NCBI GenBank assembly: GCA_963556495.2
Contig: OY747704.1
Coordinates: forward strand, 40,011,001 to 40,075,000
Source: Valencia hispanica
Lineage: Eukaryota; Chordata; Actinopteri; Cyprinodontiformes; Valenciidae
Length of the DNA: 64,000 bases
Direction: 5' to 3'
Below, one piece after another: positions 49,111 to 62,885 of the stretch; position 1 is the first letter of the stretch; the number at the start of each line of letters is the position of its first letter. Under the pieces are notes generated by a model. It was not told the origin of the DNA. It did not search any database and saw only the letters and a program-made list of their open reading frames with translations. A program made the position numbers and the translations under genes.

Positions 49111-52100
49111 TTTTTTCTTTAATACAAAAGCAAAGCAAATGTCCTGAAAAGCCAGTGATTATTCTAACAATTTTGCAGTTGGCCCAAATAAGCCAGGCTG
49201 TCCCACCAACTGGTAAAACTCCCCAACAAATAAGCAAACACACACACACACACATGCAGTGAAACCTGGAAAAGTTTATTCTCCTCTGTTTATTGTGAGC
49301 ACAGAGATGGATTTCTTTACGTGGAAACAACAAAACATGAGTGAGTGAAGTTTCAGGCATTATAAACATGCTCAAGAGGGAGAGCAGTAAATGCAAATCT
49401 GTGGTAAACATTAAGGGAGCATAGCAGTATAATAGTAATTGGAGCCACTAATGACTATAATAACATACCTTAACACTGAGCTGTTCAACCCTGGGCGGCC
49501 TTGGCTGATTGCAATCATTGTTAATTACACGTGTTTGAGCCAATTAAGAACAGTAGCAATTTCAACTGTTGCTGCGCCGAGTAGATCCATGCCCTCGTAA
49601 AAGGTTTACAAAGTACATATGCATAAATATTTTGTCATACAAATTTATCACTATAACTTCTAAAAAGCACCGAGTTACCTACAATCCTAATATTTCGCAA
49701 TAAGGGTTTTAAAGTACTACCGAATGTTTAAATACATTCACTGCACTGTCACTTTTAACCAGTGGAATTTGCAAGGTCATCAAAATGGTATTTATACATT
49801 TTTCAGTCCTTTCATGCAGAATCCAGCACAGCTAACAAGGCTGTAACATTTGTCTGCAGAAACTAAAGCTGTTCATGTGCTTCCAACTGGGTGTTACCGC
49901 AGTGAAACTTTACCCCAAAAATTACACAAGCATATGTTTATTTTAACTTTTCAGGACTTCTACAGCTTGAAGGACATCAGCACCCTGCATCAGTTAATTC
50001 TGTATAAGCCTTAGGGTTACCTGTGATTACATGGAAATGTACTGTAACCCAAGAAATGCAATAACACAAACTAAGCCAATCAAAATCATTTTAGTTCATT
50101 TTAGGCCACAGACATGGTAATATATTCTGCATTAATAAAACATCTTATTTCAAACAATACTTTCCTAAGAGTTCCATTTTTTTGTTTTACACATGAACTT
50201 TTCATTTTCTCTGCATTTTAAATATATTTCAACATTAATCTGGTTTGTATTATAAAGCAATCATTAAGTCTGGCTGGTAATAGAGGTATAACGTTTACAA
50301 AAATGGCAGCTTAGAACTTGTTGCTTGCTGTGTGCAGAAAAGTTTAAACTGTATGGTTGTGTTTGTTATTGAAGATTTTACTCCTGATTAGAGCTGCACA
50401 ACATCAAAAATAAATCAGCAGTTTCAGTGTGTGAGATATCACAGAGGGCAAATTAAAATGCAATATTAAATGGCTATCACAATCCAAGGGTCTCGATTTC
50501 ATGCTTTGGATATAAAAAATATATTGTTGCCTGGATTGTCGCAGTAGATGGTTCAAATGCTAATGTTTGCAAGAGCTGGAAGCATATTAAACCAAAATGA
50601 GAGTCTAATGAGTGAAGATAATATGCACTGTGACTGATATTGTCATCTTAATGATCAACAACATTGCAAACATATGATTTTCTATAATCAATATGGACAA
50701 GACAAATGAAATGCTTAATGCAAAACTGGTCCTCCACTTCTTGTATTACAAATGGAAATGTATTACAATGGAAAAAATTCTGGTTTTATTTAATCAATGC
50801 TTTCCTTTAAGTGTCATTTGCCGGTTTCAAAAATAAAAAAGGCACTTTCACACCCTGGAATCACTCTAAAACGTGCAAAACATCTATATGAAGGAAGGCT
50901 CCTCATAGAGGAACAGAGTATTGTCTCTGATCCTTATCATTCCTGCGTGTAGATATTCAGCTGCAGCACCAAAGGTGAGGCAAACATCATATTAAACACA
51001 ATGTTTAGAACGGAATATCATTGAAGTTCATATTTGTGTGAAGGCAGATAGGCGAAAACCTTTTCCAATTGCGCATATTTGATTTGATTTTGAGGGTACG
51101 TTTTGACAAAAAGAAAAAAAAAAACTGAAAATTATCCCCTGTGATCGGCACTGTTGAACAATATGACAAGTACTTCCCCATTAAAACCAGGGATGAGAGC
51201 ATCTTCTTTATTATTCTGGTTGTCGCTTGTAGATCCATGATGGTTTTTAGGAAGCAAGCTTAATCATGCCAGTTCCACGCGGATCAAATTTTTAAATTAA
51301 GCAAATATTAGCTGGACCCAGGTGGTAATTAAGCGTCTTGTCAAGATGAATAATTACTTCTTTTAAGGCAGAGCAGGATAGTTCATCCCTGACCGTCATC
51401 TGCAAGTATGTGCGTGATCACAGCCTGAGATTCTCAGGGGACTAAATCTCAAATGCTGCCTGCAGCATGCATATTGTTAGGGTGCACACAAACCCATAAT
51501 ACCTATTTAACAGTCCTCCTGAAAGCCATTAATTTCTCTGCAGGTGAGAAAATAGTGACAGAAGCAACCCCCAGTCAAAGAAATATTCTTTCTCTGCATC
51601 ATCGTCCCTCTTTTTCCCAATCCCATCCTTCCACTTCCATCCATATTCAGCAGATCCAGACGTTGAATAAGGAGGGGGAGGAGGGCTTCATGAGGGTGAT
51701 TCTAAATTCAGAACCAGCTCTTCTTGTTGTGCGGGAATGACCCATCATTTCACACTGGGCCAAATGGCATGAATTCATAAATATAAATAACAGCAGCAAA
51801 ATCATCTTTTCAGGATGCCGTACAGAGGCACAGGGAGAGCCACATTAGAATAAAGATGCCTTCTCGCTCACTATCTTTCTGTCCCATTATTACCCACCAA
51901 CACACACCCATGCCTTCTTTATCTGCCTTTACATTTTCCCTTACTACTCTGTGCATTGCCCTTTATCTCTATCACTTACTCTTATTTTGTTATTGAACAA
52001 AAATAAAGATTTTGAATCTTGGAGTCTAGGGAAGAAACAGCAGTTGTTTCATTTTAATTTCAAGGTGTGGGTTTATTGGTGGAGGAACGTTCCACTGCCT

Positions 52101-53322
52101 TCCTCTGGCTGAAGAGAGAAGCAGCATAAGAGTGGGAAGAGATTGGCCTGTGCTGTGACAGTTGGGCTGATCAGCAACTCGGCTCTCCCTCTGCAAATCC
52201 AATGAATCCCCTTGCTTTCTCTACCATTTTCCATCCTTTTTTGCAGAACTGTTCTTTTTTTCTTAATCACTAAGCTTTTATTTGCCTAGGATGGTCATAA
52301 AGGTTCTCAAACAACTTGGTTTGTTGCTGCCCTCATACGCTGGGGTTGCCGCACAAAACATTAGAGCAATGGCAGATTCAACTTATTAATCGAACCGTCT
52401 CCTCTCCGCACCACCAACGCTAATGGTTACCAGGGTAGTTCTAGATAAACACGACCAATCAGAGACAATCACTGGGTGAGCTGAAGAGGCAGGTCAACAA
52501 ATGACAAGGATGGAACAGAACAATGAAATCTTCTTGCTGAGCCTCGCAGTCGTTTGGCAGCAGAGAAAACAAGTTGTCTTTTATTCATCAGGTGGGAGTG
52601 AACACCCACAGCCTAACTCTTTATCTCAGCCCCTTTCATTCCCCTCTCGTTTTCACTGCAGTTAAAATGGCCACTTTCCTGCAACAGAAATGCGAACCAA
52701 AAGTGAGCCGATCAAATAAATGTAAATGTTGGCAGAGTATCACAGCAAGAAAGTGAAATCTGATGCTCAAATCAATCCACATCTGCAACTGAAAAGATGA
52801 GTGCAGAATTACCAGAGTGAAAACCAAGCAATGAGTGAACTACTACCTCTAAAAGGAGGTTTCACTGTAAGCAGTAAAACCTGACTCAACCTTAAAGCTG
52901 CTGCTGATTCACAAAGTTAACAGAAATCGGGTGACTTTGAATTTTAAAATGTATCTTTCACAGTAGATCAAAAGTACAAGTCATTAGAATATAATACATC
53001 TTCAATGCTGCATGGATTTTACATAACTGTCTGTTCTCTTTCCCATCTGCACCATTAGCATCTGCAAAAGACCCTTTACTTTTTCATTCAAAGGTAGTAA
53101 CAGCTACTGCACCTGTAACTCTTTCAAACTAAGTTTCCTTTTTTTAAGGTTTTTTTCCCCTTTTCTGTAGTTTTTAAACAATCAGGGCATTTGAGTGAAA
53201 AATATTCACCTCAAAAAGCTTAAATTACCAGTTGGTTGCACATATCATAGAACAATGTTGCAATGCTGAAAGACTTCCTATTTTCAGATAGGATTTTCAT
53301 AGCTTTTTATTTCATCTGGAGT
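49111..53322. other. Non-coding stretch with candidate conserved elements
   Basis: No gene is seen. 49470..49630 (gattgcaatcattgttaatt, acacgtg) and 51240..51430 (ggtggtaattaagcgtcttg) have TTAATTA- and E-box-like cores and no repeat signature. These are candidates only. Confidence 0.3.
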
Positions 53323-53330
53323 ATTTTACC
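53323..53330. repeat. 8-bp target-site duplication, left (one mismatch)
   Basis: ATTTTACC here and ATTTTAGC at 54220..54227 differ at one base. Confidence 0.65.
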
Positions 53331-54219
53331 TAGTGCTGTCAAGAGATAAACATTTTTTTTTAGATTAATTGATTATGAGCTGTAATTAATGAATCTAATT
53401 AATCTCTTTTTTAATTGCACCTAATAATTTCTGAGATTAAGCCCTCATCTTGAGGTATTTTCATCTAAATTCATTACATTATTGTGGTAGAATATAAAAC
53501 AAAAAAATTGCTTTATGAACTCATTAACTCTTTTTAAAAGACTAGAACAGGTGCAGTCGCAGTCATTTAAATTTCTCTGTTTTTGAGACTAGTCCCAGTG
53601 CTGACTGCAACTTCGGCTTTGAGCATGTGCGATTCGTTAGCAATCTGGACTCAGTTGGATAAATATCTGCTCTGAGTGAGTCCAGCTGGACCTGGACGGG
53701 CAGAGCTGCTGCACACGGACTTGCTGCCTGCTGTGAGCGCTCTAAGATGGAGAGCAGTCCACAGCACCACCGCTGCTCGGTGAGAGTAAAAAGGATACGT
53801 GCTTTACCCAAAAGTGTCCAATAACCCCAGAAAGAGTTGCTAGATTTGTCTCTAGTTGCTTTTGTAAGAAGAATAGCTTTAGGGGTCTAAAAACTCACTA
53901 AATACAGCGACAAAGTCGCTAAGTTGTCAATACAACTTACCGCTCACTCCCCTTGCCCTCTCCACTAAAACAGAAGCATCAGCTCAGGTTACGCAGACCT
54001 AATGAAAGCCAATCAATGTCCACTTAAGGGTGTGGTTAACCCCCAACTCAAGCACAAGAAGCCCAAAGCATAAAAACTGATTTTATTTAAAGGCAACAGT
54101 GGGGAAACAGTAAATTAAAAGATTAAAAATTAGATTAATGCAATTAAAAAACATGGCGCGTTAAATAAGGATGTCATTAATTAATTAATAGCAATACACG
54201 TGATAATTTGACACCCCTA
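53331..54219. mobile_element. hAT-type non-autonomous element, 889 bp
   Basis: The left end TAGTGCTGTCAA and the reverse complement of the right end, TAGGGGTGTCAA, match at 10 of 12 positions, with an 8-bp near-duplication outside. Both arms have runs of attaat motifs (attaatgaatctaattaatc on the left, gattaatgcaattaaaaaac on the right) typical of this hAT group. The middle is GC-richer, with the phrase gacaaagtcgctaagttg. No complete transposase frame exists. The minus frame 53563..53811 lies inside it. Confidence 0.8.
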
Positions 54220-54227
54220 ATTTTAGC
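54220..54227. repeat. 8-bp target-site duplication, right (one mismatch)
   Basis: ATTTTAGC, the partner of 53323..53330. Confidence 0.65.
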
Positions 54228-57200
54228 TCAACTCAGTTTACTGTTGTGCTTTGCGGATAATGAGATGAGTATCCAACAATAAATGCAGATTCTTTAAAGC
54301 ATGTTTGTAGACGTCACCGTTATTCTAATTGAAAATTTTCAAAAGGTAGCACTTTTTGTATGTTGCATGGCTTTTTGACCTGCCCAGTTTAAGGATCACA
54401 TATCCAGTTCAAACTGAATTTGAAGTTGTCTATAGTTAAATTTTAACTATCCAGTTCTTATTTATTCAATCAGAAACCATTAATCCTGGGCAGATTTTTT
54501 TTGTTTATGTGACAATTTGTAATTTGGTGTTTATTTTCAGCCACAAATATGGCTGTAAAAAAAAACATTTGATAGGGCTACAAATTATATAAAAATAAAT
54601 GCATCAACTAAATATGAAGACAACAAGCATAAAGAGCATTGAGTACTTCTTGAACTGAAATACAGAGGAAGCTGTTACACTGCAAATGCTATACATTGTG
54701 CTGCATTGACATTCAACTTTTCCTGTCCGGGAGTCCAGTTCAACAGACATTCTTTTGTTTTTACACATTCTTCTTTAACAGTGACAGAGTAAGGGCAAAG
54801 CTTCCATTGAGTACATTTTTTGCATTATACAATTGGTAAACTAACCAACTAAATAAATAAATAATTGTGGGGTTACATCTTGAATACACAGGAATAATAA
54901 TACAAAACATAAGAAAACACAATAGGTATTTATATATATGCACCTTACTTCTATGTATGTGACTTGAACACCTGAAATTAAAACGAGAAATGTTTTTCTT
55001 GGTCTGTCTGAAGCAGAATATGTAGCTTGAAAGGGAATTAAGATTTCAACGTTTCCAAATTACTTCTTCAATATACTGTTCTGTAATTATTTCTACACGT
55101 CTGGAGCCCTAAAGAAATAACCGATAGTAACAAATACATTGCCATAGCTCTAATAGGCAAGGCCTATTCATAAAAACTAAAGGAAATAGTCCATCTAACA
55201 GATCGGTTTCCACACAAGAAACCAGCATATTATGCAGCCCATGTAGGTAAATGTGCTCAACAGTATAGAATAGAGGATGTCAGAAGAAGGAAAAACCAGT
55301 ACTTCACAGAGAGCAAAAAGTCATGGAGACATAAAGGAAGCACACCATCCTTTGAGCAAAAAAGCCTTGAGCAATTTTTCAAATAATAATGGCCCTAAAG
55401 AAAATGGAGAAAAAGGTCTAACCTGGGAGCACATGGCTGATCTAATGTAGACAGATTCACAGAGGGCAACTCTTTGAGTCACACATGACCTTTACCTTCA
55501 GTATTTTTCACCCCCTCTATTTCTCTGGAATCCATGTTTTCTCTTGTTACAGACTCTTGCTGCTACAGGCATTTACAGAAAATGAGCACACTTACATATC
55601 AAACAAAGGTCAGTATTTGTTAGCTGAATGCAAAGGCATGTGAGACTGCCTAGAAAACAAAGTCGTGTCAAATCCCAAGGAAAGGTTGAGATGACTTGTG
55701 CTTGAATGATCCAGTATGAATTGTGTGACTGCTGCCGACAGCATGAGCTACTACACATGGCTGCACCTGGATTATAGTCTTTTCGCAGGTTCAATACTGC
55801 CAATCACTGAAGCAAACAGAAAAAAAGCCCTTTCAGATATCACACTATGCCAGGACTGGACCAGATTGGAAAGTGAGAATACATGCTCATCTGTAAGTGA
55901 TCAGCAACACTTCAAATTTTTGACTTTTATGACAGAGTGAATAAAACTTTATTTACAATTTGAGCAAACTAGGTATCCTAGATGTTTATAATTAGTATTA
56001 CCAATCTCTCTTCAGCTGCATGCCATACAGTACTGACTGATGACTTCCATGCAAAAAAAAACATTATCATAGCAGAGGGAATATATAAGGTTGTTATGCA
56101 ATATTAAGTTCACTGAGTGGTGTAAACCCAATTTCCCCAAGATTTTTCCCAGACATATAAATATAGTTACATACACTTCTGTTCAGTGCACACAGCTTTA
56201 TAGATATGAGTCTAGCTATTAGTACAAATCACTTCAAACATCAGTTACGGGAACCTCTGAAGCGACAAATGAAAGTTGAGACTTTACTAAAATCCCTCAA
56301 ACCAATTACAATTTTTGCCACAGATGACCCCAAAACCTGGTTCTGTAGTTGAACTTCAGTTACAGGCAGATCAGTTATGTACTGTAAAAGTAATATAAAT
56401 ATGTTAATGATAGTTAGAAATACAACAATATTGACATACAGTACTTGAGCCACACTTAACATAAATGTCAAGGCTACAACTATAAAGGTACTTATTTTGA
56501 TTAATATTTTCTTGACTGAATACACATATGAGCAGGCCTGATATGTGCTTTTCCCACTAACTTGGACTCAAAGATCAATTTTTTCTTCTGATTTATTAGA
56601 AACTGTACACTTCCAAGCTTGCAGCTCTTATGACATCACTCTGATTCAATTTGCTGCACGTGAGAGAGAGAAAAATGCACTGTGAGAATGATAACTGACA
56701 AACCCCCAGGCTAACAGAGCAGGTGGCAGACGAATCACTGGAAGTGTGTGAATGTGGTTTCATCAAGAAGCTCATCAAAATGGCATACAGAGGATGGTGT
56801 GGCATTTGATTATTAGGAGTTATGAGTTTACCAGGGTTTTATGAATGCACCTAAGAAGCTCAAGGTTTTTTTCTTTAACAGGGTCTGTGTAGGATAAAAG
56901 TACCAAGCAAAATTCTGCTACATCTAAAACTGTACACTGCAACAAGCAGAACAGTGAAGACATAAGAACTATAAAAGCTGCTCCCCCACTGTTTCTTATT
57001 TTGCCATGTTTGTCAATATTTAAAAAATACATAGGTCTAACAAGAGGAAATTAAACATTTTTGTGAAACATCAAGTTCTCTAAGATATATGAAATATGTG
57101 TATCCTATTTGATGTGTGCACACTACCTATAAATGTTTGGTATTGGGATGAAGGGTGTACCCTTACAACGCGCAATTTCATAAGGAGAGTAACTTTTTGC

Positions 57201-58320
57201 TGCAAAGTTGCTTTATAGTTTTTTTGTTGTTTTTTTCCCTCAATCCTAGTGACAGTCTGACCATCTCTGGCTGAAAGTTTAAAACTACTAAGTCTACAAG
57301 TGCTTCCAAGGGGTTCAAAGTTGAGCAGCTAAAGTATTCAGAAAATAGAGAAAAATCTTCTGACGTGTCCGCCAATCTAAGCACACAGCTTGCCAAGGAA
57401 AGTAAATTTTCATCGGTATAGACAGAGCGTTTGCATACTGTAATAAGTAACCAATGTTATTTATGTCAATTTCCTAACAGTGGTAAATATGTGGCATTTT
57501 TGAGTTGTGATGGCTGTATGTATGGTAATATCAAAAAGGTACGCAGAAATGTATAGAAAGGCAATACTGGATTGGCATTTCCTTTAACTTATGTAGCTCT
57601 GTAGAACACTGAACTGTAGTGTCAGATAGGAAATATTGTATTTTTCTCCCAAAACATTATGCCAGACCCCAAACTTATTTAGAAATAAACAACTCAATGG
57701 CTCTACTATTGACTAAGATATTCTGGTTATAATTTACAAAACATTTAAGTATCCTAAATTAAACATAAACTCTATTGTATTCTAGACTTATAAGCAGATG
57801 TTTGTTTTCTCCAGGCGTTGAGTCTCAGGCATACAACTTGAAATAACACATCATCAATTAAATCTTGATAATATCGAAGTGGTACAGGCAAACACTGTAC
57901 GTAATTTATTTCTTGAGGACTCTTCCTGGTTTCCAAAAAAATTTTCTCGGGTCTTTAGCACCTGCACAGTAAACCCTTGTAATCATTCAGTCACCGCCAC
58001 CACCAGTAGAATTAATAAACATCTGTACACAGTTACCTACAAGCTATTTAAGCAGGAGTAAGAGAAAACAAAATTAAAACACGTATCACGCTCCCTTGGG
58101 AGATTGTAAAATTTTACTCCAGAACTTTACCAGAATAATTTTTGCAATATATTCCAAGCTGTGAGAAACCCCTATTTTATTAAGGCTTGCAATCTTGTCT
58201 GTGTGCTTTCATGCAAAGAAAAATAATTGCCTGTAATATTAGCTTTTGTGGACACAATGGTTTTAGTTTTTTAACACCATCAACGTTTGCATATTTTTAT
58301 TAAGATATTTTTTAATGTAC
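54228..58320. other. Non-coding stretch, no gene seen
   Basis: AT-rich. The short frames (55573..55803, 56241..56525, 57178..57396, all minus) are unrecognised and below what I would accept. No RNA gene was seen. Confidence 0.45.
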
Positions 58321-58522
58321 CCCACTGTTGGGTTGAAATAATCCTCAATATGATCATCTTCTGGCAAACATCTGTCCACATTTTAACCCCACTGTTGGGT
58401 TGAAATAATCCTCAATATGATCATCTTCTGGCAAACATCTGTCCACATTTTAATCTCCACTGTTGGGTTGAAATAATTCTCAATATGATCATCTTCTGGC
58501 AAACATCTGTCCATATTTTAAT
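58321..58522. repeat. Three-copy tandem repeat, unit about 67 bp
   Basis: Copies start at 58321, 58388 and 58456, each beginning with a version of cccactgttgggttgaaata and ending in cattttaa. The first two are nearly identical. The third has three or four changes (tccactg, attctc, ccatatt) and the spacing shifts by one base. It is non-coding. Confidence 0.95.
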
Positions 58523-60614
58523 CTCCATCTCAACTGAAATGTCAACAAAGCCAACAAAAAGGACAAAGAGACAGATTTTAGTTCTTCTAAGTTTTAAGCA
58601 CTGGTAAACTAAATGTAATTGACATTTACCTTAAAACGCCATATTTTCCATTTTAGTCTTTCCTTAGGAACTCAAAATCAAAATAAATCTCAATATTTTA
58701 AATGTCTTTTGTGTTATGTCAAGTATAAAGCCCAAGGGGACAGGTATAAAGAGAGCTTTTTCAGTTTCAAAATATCTTTCTGTCAATATTGGGATATGTT
58801 TTAAACTCTAAGGTTAAACAAACTGTCTCTCAATCAACTCCACCTCCTTTCAGCTTCTAAGATTTCCTTTCATATTCCCTTCATGAGTCTCTCTTTTCCC
58901 TGCGTTCTCTTTTATCACTTCCCTGTATGATGGACTATGATGGAGTGGGATTGCCTATGGAGAGATATGACATTTGGATCGTTGGCTGTCACATAGACTG
59001 ATGTCCATCTCTGCTCACTCAGACAACTGAGACAGCTTAACAATGAACTTCTCAATGTCCAAACACAAGGCTCGCGCGCAAACACAATCACAACAGTGAT
59101 AGAGAGCGATAAGGCAAGCAAACAACCTGTCATAGATGGGTAAACACAAACATCAATACTCTTCTACAGACTCAGCGTGGTATTTTGAATCACCTCGGGT
59201 GGAGGAAAAAATGGGTCCAAACTTAGACATGCATTTATGCATTATTGTTTTTAAAAGTATCAAAGCTAAGCAATCTAACTGCTGAAAGAACTGAAACCAA
59301 TTCCTTAAAACCTAAGCTTCTAATCAAACCAAATGTATCCAAAAGCTCAGATGTTTTCAGACCACGAAGTTTGTATTGCTTATTGCTGCACATAACAGGG
59401 ATTTTTTTACATACACGCCTAATGTGACAATTAAGGTGGGCACAAAATACTAAAATTAGAAGCTCAACCATACATTCAGCTCATGAGATAAGATTTAAAC
59501 GCACCTTTTGTGGTAGGTTTTTGTGTAGTTTATTGGAACGAAACTGCAACAAAGTAAAAGTTTAATCAATCTTCAATCACTGAAAACTAATTCAGTTGAA
59601 CATTGCATGTTTCTAATTACTGTAGCAGGAATACATCAAAGATGATTTCACAGCCAAGAAAAGCAGTAATGCCCGACATTGTATTTTCAAACACAGAATA
59701 TGGGTTATCCAGATCACAGTCAAAAAATTATCCAGTGCAAGGGGGTTCAATTTCTATTGGTTATAAACAGAAGAGGAAGTGACCACCTTATAACCTGTTT
59801 GTGTGTTTCTTTCACTAAAATCCCTAACTTGCATTGTAGTTTGGCTACATATGCAGCTATAGAAGATAAATGTCTTGTGAAATGGGTGGACAGTAATGCT
59901 GAGATCATATCAGAACTTATTTTAGGTTTCAGAATTGACAGGTTACGTCATTCTATGACAGATAATAATTTATCTCTCCATGACATCCCACTCTTTCCAT
60001 CCTTGACTGCATTTTCAGTCTTCAACAGAAATTGCTCATTAAGAATAATCAAATGATCAAATACTTGTAGCTGACAAAAAAAACATACAAAGCAAAAACA
60101 AATCAATATCAAACTCTGAAAAATATTATTTTTACTCTTACAGTATAGCAGCTGCAAGGAGGCAAGATACATGAGGTTGTTCCAAATGATTGTGGAAGTG
60201 CAGATATACCTCAGAACATTTCTGACAGTTTATAGTGTCTACATTCATACCAATGGAGCTGCCAAATGCAAGCTACAATGCAGCTAAAATGTAAGCATAC
60301 ATAACTGAATATCCTATTAGGTAATTTTGGCAATTTATGGAAGATGAAGGTGACAGTACGATTATGATATCCGATTGAAAGTGTAAAAATTGGTATCCCC
60401 CCATGTTGTATTCCTATTTTAGCTGTTTGTTTACATAGAAGAATGATGCTTGCACAAGTTATTCAAGCACAGCATCATGGGTCACAGAAATGAGGTAGAT
60501 ATTTGTCGGATGAAGGGCAGTTAGAGTCCTTAACACTGATGGAAAATATTAACATGTATTGTTAGTGTATGGCACCTGAAATTGATCAAATATTGCATCT
60601 AAACAGTCTTTTGA
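58523..60614. other. Non-coding stretch, no gene seen
   Basis: AT-rich intronic-type sequence. The 125-codon frame at 59679..60056 (+) has no recognised domain. Nothing else is visible. Confidence 0.4.
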
Positions 60615-60795
60615 TGGCTTCCTCCCACAGTCCAAAAACATGACAGTTAGGTTAATTGGACTCTCTCAATTGTCCTTAGATATGAGCGTGTGTTTGCATG
60701 GTTGTTTGTCCTGTGAATCTATGTTGCCTTGTGATGGACCGACAACCCATCCAGGCGGTGTATTCTGCCCCTCGCCCATTCACCACCAGAGATTG
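60615..60795 (+). mobile_element. SINE body fragment, 5' truncated
   Basis: ggcttcctcccacagtccaa, aaacatgacagttaggttaa, tgcatggttgtttgtcctgt and the end cctcgcccattcacc match the body of the SINEs at 22552 and 36432. The tRNA head and tail are missing. Confidence 0.8.
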
Positions 60796-61637
60796 CTAAA
60801 TTATCACGTTTAATATCGTGAGATTTTTTGCCACTTTACACTGTAAATAAAAGTTACAGCATCCAGTAAAAAAGGTTAAAATTAACAGATGCCCCTAAAC
60901 CTTTTGGCAGTTAGAGGATCTCCCAGTTTATACTTGAAAATCTGACACACCTGTTATGAATATTCCCAACAGCTACTAAAACTTATTAAATAAAAATATC
61001 TTTAAAAAATCACAGAGTACAACACTGAAAGACAAATGTATGGTTAAGGTATGGTGCTATTTTAATCTAGGAATCTGGTATTCTATATTTGAGGCAGTAT
61101 CTGTTAATATGCTTTTTCAATTGAGTGTTTACAGTTGGACAGGGGTTTAGTAACCTCCCTAACAGCTTGGTTTTTTCAATATTAGATGCCTGTATGTTAC
61201 TGTTCTATGTCCAGCTGGGGGGCTGTAAGTCAGTGGTTGGCTTGTGGAAGGTTATTCATAGAGAGCATGCGTGCACCCACACACCCACATACTACCTATT
61301 TCACCCTCACAATCCAGCTCCATCTTCTCCCAGCTGCCCTATTAAAGTGGAGAATCTCGAGAAGTGAAATGAAACTAGTAAATCTCGACTGCTTTTATGA
61401 TTGACTTGATATGATTTGTATTATAATTTGGACCCAGTGCTCCTTCGCTTTCTGCTTCTGCCTCCCACCAGTGTACTCCCTACCCCCTTCTCATCTCTTT
61501 CATTACTTAGATTGGCTCAAGAAGAAAAGGGCAAAGGGAGTCTTTACAACACATGCAGCCATATGTATGCAGATATACAATTGTAGAGGCTTCTTGAAAG
61601 TCTATGATCTCAGTATATTTGCTGTCTATAAGTGGAG
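60796..61637. other. Non-coding stretch, no gene seen
   Basis: Two overlapping plus frames at 61125..61404 are unrecognised. No RNA gene or repeat family is seen. Confidence 0.4.
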
Positions 61638-61639
61638 AA

Positions 61640-62885
61640 GTAAGTATTGAACCCATAAACATGTTTCTTCGTAAACATATTGCTAATGGGGCTGGTGACA
61701 TGAAATTCAAACAGGACGTAAAAGTAATTCACACATGCAAAGCAATCAGCACAAATTGGTAGATAAATTCAGTTTAGCAAATAAACTGGAATGGCACAGG
61801 AAAATAATTTATTCATTAATTATTACTTGATTGAATATGCTAAACAAAATTTATTTTAATATGCTAAACTAAATTTATTTTAAACTTGGTAGAATAGCCT
61901 TGATTGTTAATTAGAATTTTAAAGCATCCCCTGTATGGAGAAATTATTCACATACATTGCTCAGATGTTATTTTGACCAATTGTTCCGCATAAACTGTCC
62001 TTAAATCCTAAAGTTTCTGTGGGTACTTTCGATGCCCTCTGATCTTTAGTTCTTTCCTACATTTTATATTAGATACCCAGTTAATAATAATAATAATAAT
62101 TATAATAATGACTTGCATTTATATGGCGCTTTTCGAGACCCTCAAAGCGCTTATCCACTCCATTATTAGTTCACTCTCACATTCACACACTGGTGGAAGC
62201 AAGCTATGATTATAGCCACAGCTGTCCTGGTTTGATCTTTGGACTTCCCAGTACTTCTCTCCACAATAGTTCAAATTTAGTCTCAATTGACCAACCTATA
62301 TTATCCTGGTATCTTATTGGCTTGCCCAAAGGGTCTGCAGGCAATCTTAAATATGCTTTAATATAGTTTTTCTTTAGCAGTGCAGTCTTGTACAGTTAGT
62401 TATGCCGATGTGGCTAAGTGTATTACTTATTATTTCCATAGAAAAACTGTACCTACTAATTCCAGGTGTTTATCATGCTCTGTCTGTTGTCCTTAATTGT
62501 TAGAAATCTCTTTTGATTTTTCTTTTATGCAATCAGACGTTTCCAACAAAAGAACTACTACTTCGTCAGAAATCTAGTAGGAAATGGCTGGTTGATGGTA
62601 AAATTATGTTTTTTCCACTCCCCCAAAAGATGCTAATTGGGACCTTCATAAGCTTAAGAATATGTCTGCAACCAATATCAACAGTGCATTTAGCAACAAT
62701 AAAGTTGCAACGGTCTTAGGAGGGTTTTTTAAGCTTTGTCTGTCATGAGAAACTTTTGGTGTGATCCCTTGGTACTAAAAAAACTTTTTTTAAGACAACA
62801 ATTAGGAATAGCCGATATTAGTTTCAATTGATAAAGGGCTGAACTGCTTTCTAAATACTGAAATATTTCAGATTGCTTCTTCAAT
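61640..62885 (-). mobile_element. Near full-length decayed Tc1-like transposon, split by a LINE fragment
   Basis: Read on the plus strand the antisense order is preserved: aagtattgaaccc at the edge, tgacatgaaattcaaacag, cccctgtatggagaaattat, cattgctcagatgttatttt, then after the inserted piece ccaacctatattatcctg, aactgtacctactaattcca, tctgcaaccaatatcaacag, ttagcaacaataaagttgca and tcatgagaaacttttggtgt. This is the layout of a fish Tc1-like element with transposase on the minus strand. Internal parts (including most of the DDE region) are deleted and the frame is broken. Confidence 0.8.
62082..62215 (+). mobile_element. LINE-derived fragment with (TAA)n, nested in Tc1
   Basis: A (TAA)n run leads into acttgcatttatatggcgct, ctcaaagcgcttatccact, and attcacacactggtgg, a dispersed sequence common in fish genomes. 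The Tc1-like sequence resumes after it, so this inserted later. Confidence 0.7.

Noticed and set aside
58321..58522. CRISPR-like repeat array
   Set aside because: The copies are head to tail with no spacers and the sequence is eukaryotic; it is a minisatellite.
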